Numbered from the stretch's first letter, positions 15,906 through 25,125 are shown. The stretch: 64,000 bases of DNA from JACVRW01 sp963811055 (GCA_963811055.1 CAWEPQ010000015.1:16802-80801), one strand, 5' to 3'. The notes: generated by a model from the sequence alone, not told the origin. Program-made: numbers and translations.

Positions 15906-17828
15906 ATGACGAGTATGCGAATTCCGGTCCTGACGGCGATGTTCTCCACCATGGCGCTCGCCGTGGCGGCGGTGCTGCCCGCACTGGCCCACGGGGCCAC
16001 CGGTAACGAGCCCGCGGGCGGCGCGGCGGCCGGAGAGGCCATCGGCGCCACGGCCGCGGCCCTCGTGGTCACCGGCCTCATCGCGCTGCTCATCGCCGGC
16101 CATCGCAGCGGGAGGGTGCCATGGCTCGACACCGCATCGCGCTTCTTCGAGCGCCAGACCGGCCTCCCGGGCTGGGCCGCGCTCCCCTCGGCGGTGCTCG
16201 GCATCTCGCTGCTCACCGCGGTCACCGGCATGTACTGGGACATCTCGCTGCACATCGACAACGGCCGCGACGCCGGCCCGCTTGCCAACCCGGCTCACTA
16301 TCTGATTCTCATCGGCCTCTACGGCACGCTCCTCGCCGGCGCGCTGACGATGGCGCTGTCGCGCGGCCGGCCGAGCGACGCTGCCGTGTACGTGGGCGGC
16401 GGCTGGTGGGCTCCCGCCGGTGGTCTGATGATCGCCGCCTGCGGCGCCTTCGCGCTCACAGGGTTCCCGCTCGACGACCTCTGGCACCGGCTCTTCGGCC
16501 AGGACGTGACGCTCTGGGGCCCCACCCATCTGATGCTCATCGGCGGCGGCTCGCTGGCCACGCTGGGGGCGATGGCACTCACCACGGAGGCGCTGGCCGC
16601 CAAGCGCGCGGACCAGGTACCCACAGAGTCGCCGCTGGTCCTGAGGATCAGGCGGGCGTTCCTGGTGGGCGGGTTCCTCGTAGCGCTCTCCACCTTCCAG
16701 GGCGAGTTCGACTTCGGCGTGCCCCAGTTCCGGCTGGTGCTCCACCCGACCCTGATCATGCTCGCCGCCGGTATCGGCCTGGTCACCGCCCGCCTGTATC
16801 TCGGGCGCGGAGGCGCGCTCCTGGCCGTGGCCGGCTTCCTCGTGATCCGGGGCTTCCTCGCGCTGACCGTCGGGGTCGCCTTCGGGCAGACCACTCCGCA
16901 TTTCCCGCTCTACATCGTCGAGGCGCTGCTCGTGGAGCTCGTCTTCCTGCGCGCCACGCGACTCCGGCCGGTGGCCGCGGGCGCGCTGGCGGGCGTCTTC
17001 ATCGGGACGATCGGCCTGGGAGCGGAGTGGGGCTGGTCGCACGTCTGGATGCCGATTCCGTGGCCCTCCGCGCTGCTGCCGGAAGCCGCCGTTGCGGGCT
17101 TCGTGGCCGCCGTGGCCGGAGGTGCGGTGGGAGGGTTCGTGGGCGCCGCGCTGGTGCGCCCGCGGCCGTTCCCGCCTCTGCGCGCCGAGCGCCTGGCGGC
17201 GCTGGCGGCCGGGGTGGTGCTGCTGGCAGTGATCGGATGGGGACTGCCGCTGTCCACCGACGGTCCGCGCACCGCGAGCGTGGCTCTGCGCGACGTGCCC
17301 GGAGCGGATGGCGGGCGCGCGGTGAGCGCCACCATCAGGGTGACCCCCGCCAGCGCCGCGGACGACGCGGAATGGCTCAACGTAACCGCCTGGCAGGGCG
17401 GCGGGAGCGTGCTCGACCCGCTGGAGCGTGTCGGTCCAGGGGTCTACCGCACGACGAAGCCGATCCCGGTGCACGGCGGATGGAAGTCGACGCTTCGCCT
17501 CCAGCGCGGCGATGTCCTGGCCTCTGTGCCCATCTACATGCCCCGTGACCGCGCCATACCCGCGCCGGAGGTGCCCGCCCTGGCGACCTTCACCCGCGAG
17601 TTCCGGGCCGACCACGAGCTGCTGCAGCGCGAGCGCAAGAAGGGCGTACCCGGAGCGCTCACGGCGTCGGCGTATGCGACGGTGCTGGCGATCGCCCTCT
17701 CGCTGTTCGCCCTGATCGCGTGGGTGCTGATCCGCATGGAAGGCGGCGGGGGAGGCCGCCGGGGCCCCGGATCGGTGCAAGACAAGGTGCAGATCGCCAC
17801 AAGGAGAAAGGTCGTGCACGTCGAATAG
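15906..17828 (+). CDS. large polytopic membrane protein of unknown family with a periplasmic C-terminal domain
   Basis: 640 residues from ATG 15906, preceded by GAGGGAG; the frame is open to 15819 but that part lies across the operator. It has an N-terminal signal-like span, about ten further membrane segments, an external beta-rich domain (about residues 455-580, with HGGWKSTLRLQRGDV, somewhat like FixH/CopC-type small domains) and a final span. Polar residues sit in the membrane: WDISLH, PAHYLIL, PTHLMLIGG, LHPTLIM and TPHFPLY. The repeated intramembrane His residues suggest metal or heme binding. I cannot name the family. Probably regulated by the divergent TetR protein. Confidence 0.75.
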   Translation: MTSMRIPVLTAMFSTMALAVAAVLPALAHGATGNEPAGGAAAGEAIGATAAALVVTGLIALLIAGHRSGRVPWLDTASRFFERQTGLPGWAALPSAVLGISLLTAVTGMYWDISLHIDNGRDAGPLANPAHYLILIGLYGTLLAGALTMALSRGRPSDAAVYVGGGWWAPAGGLMIAACGAFALTGFPLDDLWHRLFGQDVTLWGPTHLMLIGGGSLATLGAMALTTEALAAKRADQVPTESPLVLRIRRAFLVGGFLVALSTFQGEFDFGVPQFRLVLHPTLIMLAAGIGLVTARLYLGRGGALLAVAGFLVIRGFLALTVGVAFGQTTPHFPLYIVEALLVELVFLRATRLRPVAAGALAGVFIGTIGLGAEWGWSHVWMPIPWPSALLPEAAVAGFVAAVAGGAVGGFVGAALVRPRPFPPLRAERLAALAAGVVLLAVIGWGLPLSTDGPRTASVALRDVPGADGGRAVSATIRVTPASAADDAEWLNVTAWQGGGSVLDPLERVGPGVYRTTKPIPVHGGWKSTLRLQRGDVLASVPIYMPRDRAIPAPEVPALATFTREFRADHELLQRERKKGVPGALTASAYATVLAIALSLFALIAWVLIRMEGGGGGRRGPGSVQDKVQIATRRKVVHVE

Positions 17829-17846
17829 ATCTGCTACTTTGCCCGA

Positions 17847-17979
17847 ACGCCGAGTCCACGCGATGCGTGGAGCGGGGGACCCAGGGTGGCCTAGGCCACT
17901 GGGGCTAACCTCCTAAGGGAGGCGCGCAAGCTCTTTCAGCGCGAGCCCGTCAGCTAACCCCGCAGGCGTGCGAAAGAGA
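17847..17979 (+). promoter_or_regulatory. c-di-AMP riboswitch (ydaO-yuaA type), copy 2
   Basis: It contains GCGGGGGACCC (17872), GGGGCTAACC (17901) and the invariant block GCGAGCCCGTCAGCTAACC (17941-17959) followed by CCGCAGGCG. TACTTT at 17835-17840 puts the transcript start near 17847. CTCTTT (17931-17936) can pair with AAAGAG (17973-17978), immediately before the ATG at 17980, which again suggests masking of the ribosome-binding region. Confidence 0.9.
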
Positions 17980-18555
17980 ATGCCTGCGCGCCCCAGAAAC
18001 ACCCTGACGTCCGTAGCTATGGCAGCGGCCTGCCTCGCGGGCCTCACGCTCGGCGGCACGGCCGCCGCGGAGACGCCCGTCAGCTCCGGCGGCGCGGTTT
18101 TCGTTCCGCCTCCCGCACCGCCCAAGCGTGCCGTGATCGTCGATGGGCGCGCGATTGCGCCGACATCGGCTCCCTCGCGCGTCAAGCGCGTGATAGAGGC
18201 CGCCAACCGCCTCGTCGAGAAGCCCTACCGCTACGGCGGCGGCCACAGGCCGTTCGGCCGTCGGCTCGACAAGGGCTATGACTGCTCCGGCTCCGTGAGC
18301 TACGCGCTCTACGGAGGCCGCTTCCTGCGCTCGCCGCTGCCTTCCGGAGCGCTCATGAACTGGGGCCGTCGCGGCCCCGGACGCTGGATCACCGTGTACG
18401 CGCACGGAGGCCACGCCTACGTGGTCGTGGCGGGACTGCGCTTCGACACCTCCATGCGCGATCCGGACGCACCCGGACCGGGCACCGGGCCGCGCTGGAG
18501 CAAGTCGCTCCGCAAGTCCAACGCCTTCGTGGCGCGCCACCCCAGCAGGTATTAG
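17980..18555 (+). CDS. exported NlpC/P60-like cell-wall hydrolase
   Basis: 191 residues with a signal peptide (TSVAMAAACLAGLTLGGTAAA) and a papain-like fold. RVIEAANRLVEKPYRYGGG is the typical entry to the domain, the nucleophile is Cys in YDCSGSVSYAL, and the His is in YAHGGHAYVVV. The spacing between Cys and His is that of compact NlpC/P60 relatives. It should cut peptidoglycan stem peptides outside the cell. The c-di-AMP riboswitch directly ahead fits the known role of this second messenger in wall turnover. A GTG at 17968 is in frame but lies within the aptamer, so ATG 17980 is chosen. Confidence 0.85.
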   Translation: MPARPRNTLTSVAMAAACLAGLTLGGTAAAETPVSSGGAVFVPPPAPPKRAVIVDGRAIAPTSAPSRVKRVIEAANRLVEKPYRYGGGHRPFGRRLDKGYDCSGSVSYALYGGRFLRSPLPSGALMNWGRRGPGRWITVYAHGGHAYVVVAGLRFDTSMRDPDAPGPGTGPRWSKSLRKSNAFVARHPSRY

Positions 18556-18591
18556 CGCCAACCGGCCGCCGCCCGGCTACGGTCCGCGGCT

Positions 18592-20181
18592 GTGAGGGGC
18601 CTCCGCGCAGCGCTGACGGTCACCGCGGCCGTGGCCGTACTCTGCCTGGTGCCCGCCGTGGCCGGAGCGGCTCCGGCCGCGCTGCGGCTCTCGCCTCTGC
18701 ACGCCGATCCTGACGTTCGCGCCGGCGGCCGCATCGTGGACGCGCAGGGGCGCGAGGTGCTGCTGCGCGGGGTGAACGTGAACTCCCTGGCCCAGTACTG
18801 GAAGGGCAGCAGCTTCCGCACGGTGTTCCCGCTCGCGCGCAAGGACCCGGCACGGATGGCGGCAATCGGCTGGAACGCGGTGCGACTGCTGGTGTCGTGG
18901 TCGCGGGTGGAGCCGCGGCCCGGTCGCTACGACCGCCGGTACCTCGACCTGGTGGCGGCGACCGTGAGGCGGCTTAGCCGCCACGGGATCTACACGATCG
19001 TGGACCTGCATCAGGACGCCTGGGGGCCCACGCTGGCCGCCCGTCCGGGCGAGGCATGCGAGCCGCCCACGATCCCGGCCGTGGGCTGGGACGGCGCTCC
19101 GGCGTGGGCGACCCTCGACGGCGGCGCGGCGCGCTGTTACCCGTCCGGCACGCGCGAGCTGAGCCCGGCGGTCAGAGCCGCCTGGCAGGCCTTCTTCACG
19201 AATGCCGCAGGACCCGGGGGAGTGGGCATCCAGACGCGCTACCTGCGGATGCTGCGGCGGGTGGCGCGGCGCTTCGCGCGCTACGACGCCGTGGCCGGCT
19301 TCGATCTGATGAACGAGCCGAATGCGATCGGGCCCGCCCAGCAGACCGCCCTCTCGGCCTTCTACGCGCGTGCGCTCGATCAGATCCGCGCCGGCGAGCG
19401 GGCCGGGCGCGGGCGGCGCCACCTCGTCCTGTTCGAGCCCTCCGTGCTCTGGTCGGCCTTCGGCAACGGCGCTCCGCCCGACTTCGACCGCGATCGCGAT
19501 GTGGTCTACGCGCCACACGTGTACACGGGCGGGTTCACGAACGGCCCGATCACCCGTGCCGCCTTCGCCACGACCCGTCTGGAGGCGCGCGCCTTCGGTG
19601 GCGCGCCCGTCCTCTCCGGGGAGTGGGGCACCGATCCCGCGCGCGCGGGCAAGCCCGACCGCTACTTCGTCCGCCACCAGGCGCTCCAGGACTCATTCCG
19701 CCTGAGCGCCACGCTCTGGACGTGGCGCGAGAGCTGCGGCGACCCTCACAAGGTCGCGGATGTGCGCCAGGGCGTGGCTGTGCCGCAGGTCTGGGGCGTC
19801 TTCCAGGTCGACTGCCGGACCAACCGCACCACTCGCCTGCGCCGCGCCCTGATCCGGGACCTCACGCGCGCCTACGTACGCGCCGCGCCCGGTCGCCTTG
19901 CCGGCACCCGCTACACCTCCGCCGGCGTGCTGGCGGCGTCCGGGCGGGCACGGCGGGGCGACGGCTCGCTCGTGGCCTTCTTGCCGCTCACCCGGCCGAG
20001 CCCGGCCGGCGGGAGGGACCAGTACCTGCCCGCCAGCTGCGTGTCCGTGCGGGCCTGCCTGCGCATCCGCACGCGCGGGCTCAGCGACCTGAGGCTGGTC
20101 CGCGGCCCCGGCAAGTCCCGCTACGTGGTGGCACGCCCCACCGGCGGCCCCTGGTCGCTCAGGGTGGGGTCCAGGCAGTAG
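18592..20181 (+). CDS. secreted GH5-like glycoside hydrolase (endoglycoceramidase-like)
   Basis: 529 residues starting at GTG with a signal peptide (ALTVTAAVAVLCLVPAVAGA). The catalytic TIM barrel of clan GH-A is clear: LLRGVNVNSLAQYW, GWNAVRLLVSWSRVEP, VDLHQDAW, acid/base Glu in FDLMNEPN and nucleophile Glu in VLSGEWGTD. The layout follows GH5 endoglycoceramidase relatives, which cut glycans from glycolipids; the actual substrate is unknown. A small beta-rich C-terminal domain follows. TACGGT at 18578-18583 lies 8 nt ahead of the start. Confidence 0.88.
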   Translation: MRGLRAALTVTAAVAVLCLVPAVAGAAPAALRLSPLHADPDVRAGGRIVDAQGREVLLRGVNVNSLAQYWKGSSFRTVFPLARKDPARMAAIGWNAVRLLVSWSRVEPRPGRYDRRYLDLVAATVRRLSRHGIYTIVDLHQDAWGPTLAARPGEACEPPTIPAVGWDGAPAWATLDGGAARCYPSGTRELSPAVRAAWQAFFTNAAGPGGVGIQTRYLRMLRRVARRFARYDAVAGFDLMNEPNAIGPAQQTALSAFYARALDQIRAGERAGRGRRHLVLFEPSVLWSAFGNGAPPDFDRDRDVVYAPHVYTGGFTNGPITRAAFATTRLEARAFGGAPVLSGEWGTDPARAGKPDRYFVRHQALQDSFRLSATLWTWRESCGDPHKVADVRQGVAVPQVWGVFQVDCRTNRTTRLRRALIRDLTRAYVRAAPGRLAGTRYTSAGVLAASGRARRGDGSLVAFLPLTRPSPAGGRDQYLPASCVSVRACLRIRTRGLSDLRLVRGPGKSRYVVARPTGGPWSLRVGSRQ

Positions 20182-20242
20182 CCCGCAGGTATCCTCAGTT
20201 CGCCTCGACCGACCGACTCAACGACACCGGAGCACCTATTCC

Positions 20243-21445
20243 ATGGCAGTAACCGCCAGCGCGTACACCGAGAAGACCGACGAGCAGAAGGCGATCACCG
20301 AGATGGTGCGCCAGTTCGTGGACAACGAGGTGCTCCCGATCGCCGAGGAGCACGACCACGAGGACAAGTTCCCCGACGATCTCGTCGAGCAGATGCGAGA
20401 GCTCGGGCTGTTCGGCGTGACCATCCCCGAGGAGTACGGCGGGATGGCGCTTGACCTCACCACCTACGCGATGATCGTCGAGGAGCTCTCGCGCGGATGG
20501 ATCTCGGTGTCGGGGATCGTGAACACGCACTTCATCGGCTCGTACCTGCTCATCAAGTTCGGGAGCGACGAGCAGAAGCAGGAGTTCCTTCCGCGCATGG
20601 CCACCGGCGAGATCCGTGCGGCCTTCTCGCTCTCGGAGCCGGAGGTGGGCTCGGACGTCCAGGGCATCAAGTCGGTCGCCAAGAAGCTCGACGACGGCGA
20701 CTGGGAGCTGAACGGCCAGAAGATGTGGGTAACGAACGGGCTCCGCTCGGGCCTCGTGTTCGTGCTCATGAAGACCGACACGAAGGCCGACCCGCCCCAC
20801 CGCGGCATGACGTGCTTCATCACCGAGAAGGAGCCCGGCGCCTCGGAGGTCCCCGGTCTGACGGTGCCGCCGCAGATCAAGAAGATGGGCTACAAGGGCG
20901 TGGAGTCCACCGAGCTCGTGTACAGCGGCTTCCGCTGCCCGCCCGACCGCATCCTCGGCGGCGAGGACGCCGGGCTGAACAAGGGCTTCTCACAGATGAT
21001 GGACGCCCTCGAGGTGGGCCGAGTGAACGTGGCCGCGCGCGGGGTGGGCATCGCGCAGCGCGCGCTCGAGCTGGCGCTGCGCTACTCGCAGGAGCGCAAG
21101 ACCTTCGGCCGCGAGATCAGCAAGCACCAGGCCATTCAGTTCAAGCTCGCCGACATGGCCACCAAGGTCGAGGCCGCGCGCCTGCTCACGCTCAAGGCGG
21201 CCCGCATGAAGGACGCCGGCGAGCGCTCCGACCTCGAGGCGGGGATGGCCAAGCTGTTCGCCTCGGAGACCGGCAAGGAGGTCGTGGAGGAGTCCTTCCG
21301 CATCCACGGCGGCTACGGGTACTCCAAGGAGTACGAGATAGAGCGCCTCTACCGCGACGCGCCGCTGCTGCTCATCGGCGAGGGCACTTCCGAGATCCAG
21401 CGCATGGTGATCGGCCGCAAGCTGCTGGAGCGAAACAAGATCTGA
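20243..21445 (+). CDS. acyl-CoA dehydrogenase
   Basis: 400 residues with the full acyl-CoA dehydrogenase fold: N-terminal helical domain (ITEMVRQFVDNEVLPIAEEH), middle FAD-binding beta domain (AFSLSEPEVGSDVQGIK, W-V-TNG) and C-terminal four-helix domain (RKTFGREISKHQAIQFKLAD, GGYGYSKEYEIERLYRDA). The Glu in YGYSKEYEIERLYRD is the likely catalytic base. It introduces an alpha-beta double bond into an acyl-CoA; chain-length preference is not readable. GGAG lies about 10 nt before the ATG. A GC-rich hairpin follows the stop. Confidence 0.95.
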   Translation: MAVTASAYTEKTDEQKAITEMVRQFVDNEVLPIAEEHDHEDKFPDDLVEQMRELGLFGVTIPEEYGGMALDLTTYAMIVEELSRGWISVSGIVNTHFIGSYLLIKFGSDEQKQEFLPRMATGEIRAAFSLSEPEVGSDVQGIKSVAKKLDDGDWELNGQKMWVTNGLRSGLVFVLMKTDTKADPPHRGMTCFITEKEPGASEVPGLTVPPQIKKMGYKGVESTELVYSGFRCPPDRILGGEDAGLNKGFSQMMDALEVGRVNVAARGVGIAQRALELALRYSQERKTFGREISKHQAIQFKLADMATKVEAARLLTLKAARMKDAGERSDLEAGMAKLFASETGKEVVEESFRIHGGYGYSKEYEIERLYRDAPLLLIGEGTSEIQRMVIGRKLLERNKI

Positions 21446-21451
21446 ACCCAC

Positions 21452-21471
21452 CCGGGGGCTCGCGCCCCCGG
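21452..21471 (+). terminator. GC-rich hairpin after the acyl-CoA dehydrogenase gene
   Basis: CCGGGGGC and GCCCCCGG form a perfect 8-bp stem with loop TCGC, beginning 7 nt after the stop codon. There is no T tract, as is common in high-GC actinobacteria. Confidence 0.6.
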
Positions 21472-21494
21472 ACCCCCGCGACACCTGGCTGGTC

Positions 21495-22385
21495 TCAGGG
21501 TTTGAAGCACCCCCGCAGGAAGGACACCAGCGGGGGCGTCATCACGGTGTCTCCGGGCGCCCCGATGCGGGCGTTCACCTGGGCGTGGTTGAGCGACCGG
21601 GCGTCCACCAGGGTCGCCGGCACGCCCAGTGCCCGCAGGCGCGTGGCGAAGGCCGTCTCGATTCGCTGGCGCCCCGGCGTGCCTCGATAGACGGTGAGGG
21701 CGGGCGCGATGCCCGTGCCGCGCCGGGCGATGCGGGTGGCCGAGGTCGAGGTCATGTAGTCGGGCTGGTTGCCCAGCGCCAGGCGCCACTGCACCTGCTC
21801 CCTCGGGCTGGCTCGTGGCTTGTCGAAGCCGGCAGTGTCGAGCGGGGCGAAGCAGCGGAGCGCGCTCAGGCGCTGGCCGTGGCCGCGGAGGTAGCGAGGG
21901 TTGACGGCCACGTTGCTCACGATGTCCGCGCCGGCGGAGTGCCCGAGCAGGGCGATCCGCCGCGGGTCGCCGCCGCGCCGCTTCACATGGGTGCGCACCC
22001 AGGCCACGGCCGCGGCCACGTCGTCGTAGTGGGAGGGGTAGCGGGCCGGCACCGGGTCGGTGAGCTTGGTCAGCCGGTAGTTGACGCTGGCGAAGACCCA
22101 GCCTCGCTTGGCGAACAGCGCGACCTTGTGGGCCACCTGCTGGGCCTTGTCGCCCTTGCGGTACCCGCCGCCGTGCACCCACACGACCACAGGCACCTGC
22201 GCCCGCCTGCGGCAGCGCGCGGGCGGCACGTAGAGGTCGAGGCTCGTGAGGTTGCGCGCCACGCCCGGGATCGAGCGGTACGCGACGGTGCGGTGGCTCG
22301 AGGGCACGCAGGTTGCGGCCTCGGCGGTGGCGGGCAGCAGCGAGGCCGCTGCCACCGTCAGGCCGATCACCGTGCGCACCCGCAT
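21495..22385 (-). CDS. secreted alpha/beta-hydrolase (carboxylesterase-like)
   Basis: A 296-residue esterase with a signal peptide (TVIGLTVAAASLLPATAEA). HGGGYRKGD is the oxyanion loop, GHSAGA holds the nucleophile Ser, and SLNHAQVNARIG near the C-terminus supplies the His; SVNYRL is typical of the hormone-sensitive-lipase-like/BD-FAE branch. It should hydrolyse small acyl esters, possibly acetyl groups on polysaccharide. An in-frame TTG at 22427 exists, but the ATG at 22385 gives a normal signal peptide. Confidence 0.85.
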   Translation of the reverse strand: MRVRTVIGLTVAAASLLPATAEAATCVPSSHRTVAYRSIPGVARNLTSLDLYVPPARCRRRAQVPVVVWVHGGGYRKGDKAQQVAHKVALFAKRGWVFASVNYRLTKLTDPVPARYPSHYDDVAAAVAWVRTHVKRRGGDPRRIALLGHSAGADIVSNVAVNPRYLRGHGQRLSALRCFAPLDTAGFDKPRASPREQVQWRLALGNQPDYMTSTSATRIARRGTGIAPALTVYRGTPGRQRIETAFATRLRALGVPATLVDARSLNHAQVNARIGAPGDTVMTPPLVSFLRGCFKP

Positions 22386-22431
22386 CGCCAGACCAAACCC
22401 GGCCGTGGCCACGGAGTTGCGCCACAACGAC

Positions 22432-22496
22432 GAAGCGGCCCCGGAGGGCCGCTTCGACTACGACACGCGGGCCCTCGCCGTCAGGCGAGGGCCCGC
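22432..22496 (-). terminator. tandem terminator hairpins behind the lysyl-oxidase-like gene
   Basis: Two perfect stems: GCGGGCCCTCGCC/GGCGAGGGCCCGC (22467-22496, 13 bp, loop GTCA) and GAAGCGGCCC/GGGCCGCTTC (22432-22455, 10 bp, loop CGGA). Both lie downstream of the leftward gene that ends at 22507 and separate it from the esterase gene. Confidence 0.65.
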
Positions 22497-22506
22497 AGCA
22501 TCCTCA

Positions 22507-24417
22507 CTACTTGAGCGGAGTGAGGATGCAGAGGGGTCCGATTTTGGTGCTGCTCGCCTTGACCTTGAGCGAGACCGTCGTGCGCCGGGTGGCCACCGTC
22601 TTGCCCTTGACGGTGAGCTTGCCGTATCACCGTCAGGTTGCCGGTGAGCTTCTTCACCTTCGACTTCTTGAGGGTGAACCGGCAGGTGGCTCCGCGAGCC
22701 CGCACGACGCCCACCTTGCAGCTGGCGACGCGCTTGCCCTTGCGGCTGACCGTGATGCTCAGCTTGCCGGTCTTGCCGGGCATGAACTTCACGACCAGGC
22801 GACGACCGTTCCTCGCGATGACCGGCTTCGAGAGCGGCTTCACGGGGGTGGTCGGGCCTACGGGCGGCTTCGGGTCAGCCGGCGGCAGCGGCGGATCGGG
22901 CAGATCCGGGGTTGCCGGCGGTGCCGGACGAGCCTTGATGGCGATCTCGACAGCGTCGAACGTGCCGTCGGCGGCAGTGGCGGTGATCCGCACCTTGCCG
23001 TCGGCGGGCACCTTGGCCGGCGCCTTGTAGAAGCCGCTCGCGTCGATCGTGCCGACGGTCGCGTCTCCACCGGGAACTCCCTCGACGGCCCAGCTGGGCT
23101 CCTCGACCGGGTTCACGGCGGCGGTCAGCGCCGCGCCCTGGCCCGTGTAGAGCCAGGCGGGGGCGCCGCTGATGCCCACGGTGGTGTCGCCGTTGCCGCT
23201 ACCGACCTGCAGCATCACCGAGGCGCTGACAGGGTTGAGCGGGAACTGGCTGGTGGCCTGCTTGACCGCGAACTTGAAGTCGTCCGGGCCGTTGTACGAG
23301 CCGTCCTTCTTGTAGACCACCTGAGCGCCGGCGAACCATCCGCCCGCATCGGGCGTGCCGGTGACAAGCGTTCCGTGCTCGGGCTGCTCCACGATCCGGT
23401 AGCGAGCGGCGCCGAGGGCGGGGGTGCCCACCGCGGTGTTGCGGAACGAGTCCTGGGACGAGCGTGATCGTGGACGTAGCGTCCTTGACGCCGCTCACCT
23501 GGAACGGGTTCACCGTGCCGATGGGCTTGGCGATGTAGCCCGGGCACCGTGGACCGGGCCGAGGCGAACACGGCCGTGTTGGTCTCGTTCGACTCGCGGA
23601 GCAGGTTGTCGGGATCGACCTGGGACCGGAGCCAGAAGTGGCCGGGCTGCAGGTTGGACACGTCGATGTACTGGAACGGCAGCGTGCGCTCGTACACGTC
23701 ACGCCATCCGGTGCTGATGCCCATGTCGACCTGAGTCCGCTGCGGGACCACGTTGTCGTTGGGGTCCGGGAAGGACGGGAGGTGGGAGAGGCAGTTGTTC
23801 GTGCTGCTGCCGAAGGTCTTCGGCGCCACGGTCCCGGCGTACGGAAAGTGGATCGGGTCGTCCAGGGCGGGGTTGTAGTTCGGATCGCCGTGGCCGATGT
23901 CGAGGAAGCAGAAGCCGACCTTGCTCGACGCGTCGATCTCAGCGCTCTTCGTGTCGTTCCAGAGCGAGTAGCGAGCCGCCCGCTGGAAGTGCCAGTGGTT
24001 GTGGAGGTCCGTGGTCTCGTACTTGAGCTCGGCGCCAGGCAGCGCGACCGAGGTCTTGTCGAGGGCTCCGTTGGCGTCCGTGTCGTGGTTGTGGGTCAGC
24101 ACCTGGTTGAGGCCGGCCCCCACGATCTTTCCTTCCACGGGGTTTACGCCGGTGACCTCGAGAGGTCCGGCTCCGATGTTGCGGACGTAGCTCGTGAAGC
24201 GCAGCAGAAGGCGCGTCTGGCCATCGACCGTGTCGGTGGTGGCCGTGGTATCGGCCTGACCGACGGGCTCTGCAACGAGGTCGGGGAGGAGCTCGTCACC
24301 CTCGGCACCGGTAGCCGGCACCACAGTGGCGGCGAGCAGTCCTGCGAGAACGAGCAGTGACACGATTGCCGCAATGGCGCGGCGCGAAAGACGGCGTGCT
24401 TGAGTAGTCAAGATCAT
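22507..24417 (-). CDS. secreted lysyl-oxidase-like protein with C-terminal Ig/cadherin-like domains, three frameshifts
   Basis: The N-terminal part (start 24417) has a signal peptide (AAIVSLLVLAGLLAATVV) and a lysyl-oxidase-like copper domain: LLPDLVAEP, DLHNHWHFQRAARYSLW with the copper-binding histidines, CFLDIG and ISTGWRDVYERTLPFQYIDV. A beta-sandwich region (YKKDGSYNGPDDFKFAVKQA), a Pro-rich linker and a basic immunoglobulin-like domain follow. The reading frame jumps near 23537, 23447 and 22626; each is repaired by removing one base, and the restored frame ends at TAG 22507. Members oxidise lysine side chains or act as surface proteins. Either a sequencing problem or a pseudogene. Confidence 0.75.
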
Positions 24418-24606
24418 CCCAATCGGCGAGGTTCAGGATCAGCAACGGGACCCGCGATGGCCGCTTCCTGCGGCCCGGGTCTGGAATCCAACGTAGGCGC
24501 GGTTTGCGCTCTCGTCAAAATTCGTCCAGAAGAGCCCCCCGGAGGTTTAGGTCCGGCACCTGGGCGGGAGACGTGGAGCCCGGTGCTCATCTGCCAGAAT
24601 CGCGGC

Positions 24607-24957
24607 GTGTCGTCAGGAGACACGAAGACGCTGATCACCACCGCGGTCGAGCGCCTGGGGGAGGAGATTCCCGCTCTACGCAGGCTGAAGCTGGTGGTCC
24701 GGCTCGAGCTGCGCTCGCGCGGCGATATGCCGGTGTGGAGGATCGAGGTGCCCGGCCCGAAGATCTCCAAGGACCCCGCGGCGGACGCGCGCCTGGATGT
24801 TTCGGTGTCCCGGCCGCATTTCAACGAGCTCGCCGCGGACGGCCGGCTCAGCCAGTGGATCGAGGCCTACCAGCTCGGCCACGTGAAGGTCACGGGCGAC
24901 TCCGCGGTCATCAAGCTGCTCGGCGCCGTGATCGACCGCCAGCGCGCCCGGACCTAG
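24607..24957 (+). CDS. small SCP2-like protein
   Basis: A 116-residue protein whose C-terminal half (DVSVSRPHFNELAADGRL, then LGHVKVTGDSAVIKLLG) has the pattern of SCP2 sterol/lipid-binding domains, where a final G-x-V-x-G-D helix closes the lipid tunnel. The N-terminal 45 residues form basic helices. It begins at GTG 24607 with CAGAAT 6 nt upstream and no Shine-Dalgarno sequence. A frame opens earlier but without family sense. Assignment is tentative. Confidence 0.55.
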   Translation: MSSGDTKTLITTAVERLGEEIPALRRLKLVVRLELRSRGDMPVWRIEVPGPKISKDPAADARLDVSVSRPHFNELAADGRLSQWIEAYQLGHVKVTGDSAVIKLLGAVIDRQRART

Positions 24958-24964
24958 GCTCAGG

Positions 24965-25125
24965 CCGGCGCCGGTCACCGCGGGCGCGAACACGTTGGTC
25001 TTGAGCTCGATGGTCGTGAAATCGTGACCGTCAGGCACGTTGCGCAGCGTGCCCCAGGCGGCGACGGTGTCGGCAAACGCCACCCAGCTGCCGGCGATGC
25101 GCTCGCGAAAGAGCGCCGGATCCAC
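24965..25125 (-). pseudogene. fragment of a PaaI-type hotdog thioesterase
   Basis: The translation from 25125 includes GSWVAFADTVAAWGTL, then GHDFTTIELKTNVFAPA. In PaaI-like thioesterases the order is HGG-x-hydrophobic-ADT...TT-x-ELK-x-N-x-x-x-PA, so this is the central third of such a gene. The N-terminal domain part is missing and the similarity stops at the end of the convergent SCP2-like gene. The open frame beyond it is only the antisense of that gene. It looks like a deletion remnant. Confidence 0.45.

Noticed and set aside
15870..17819. A 649-codon minus-strand frame opposite the large membrane protein
   Set aside because: The plus strand has a signal sequence, membrane spans and a Shine-Dalgarno; the minus frame has no domain sense.
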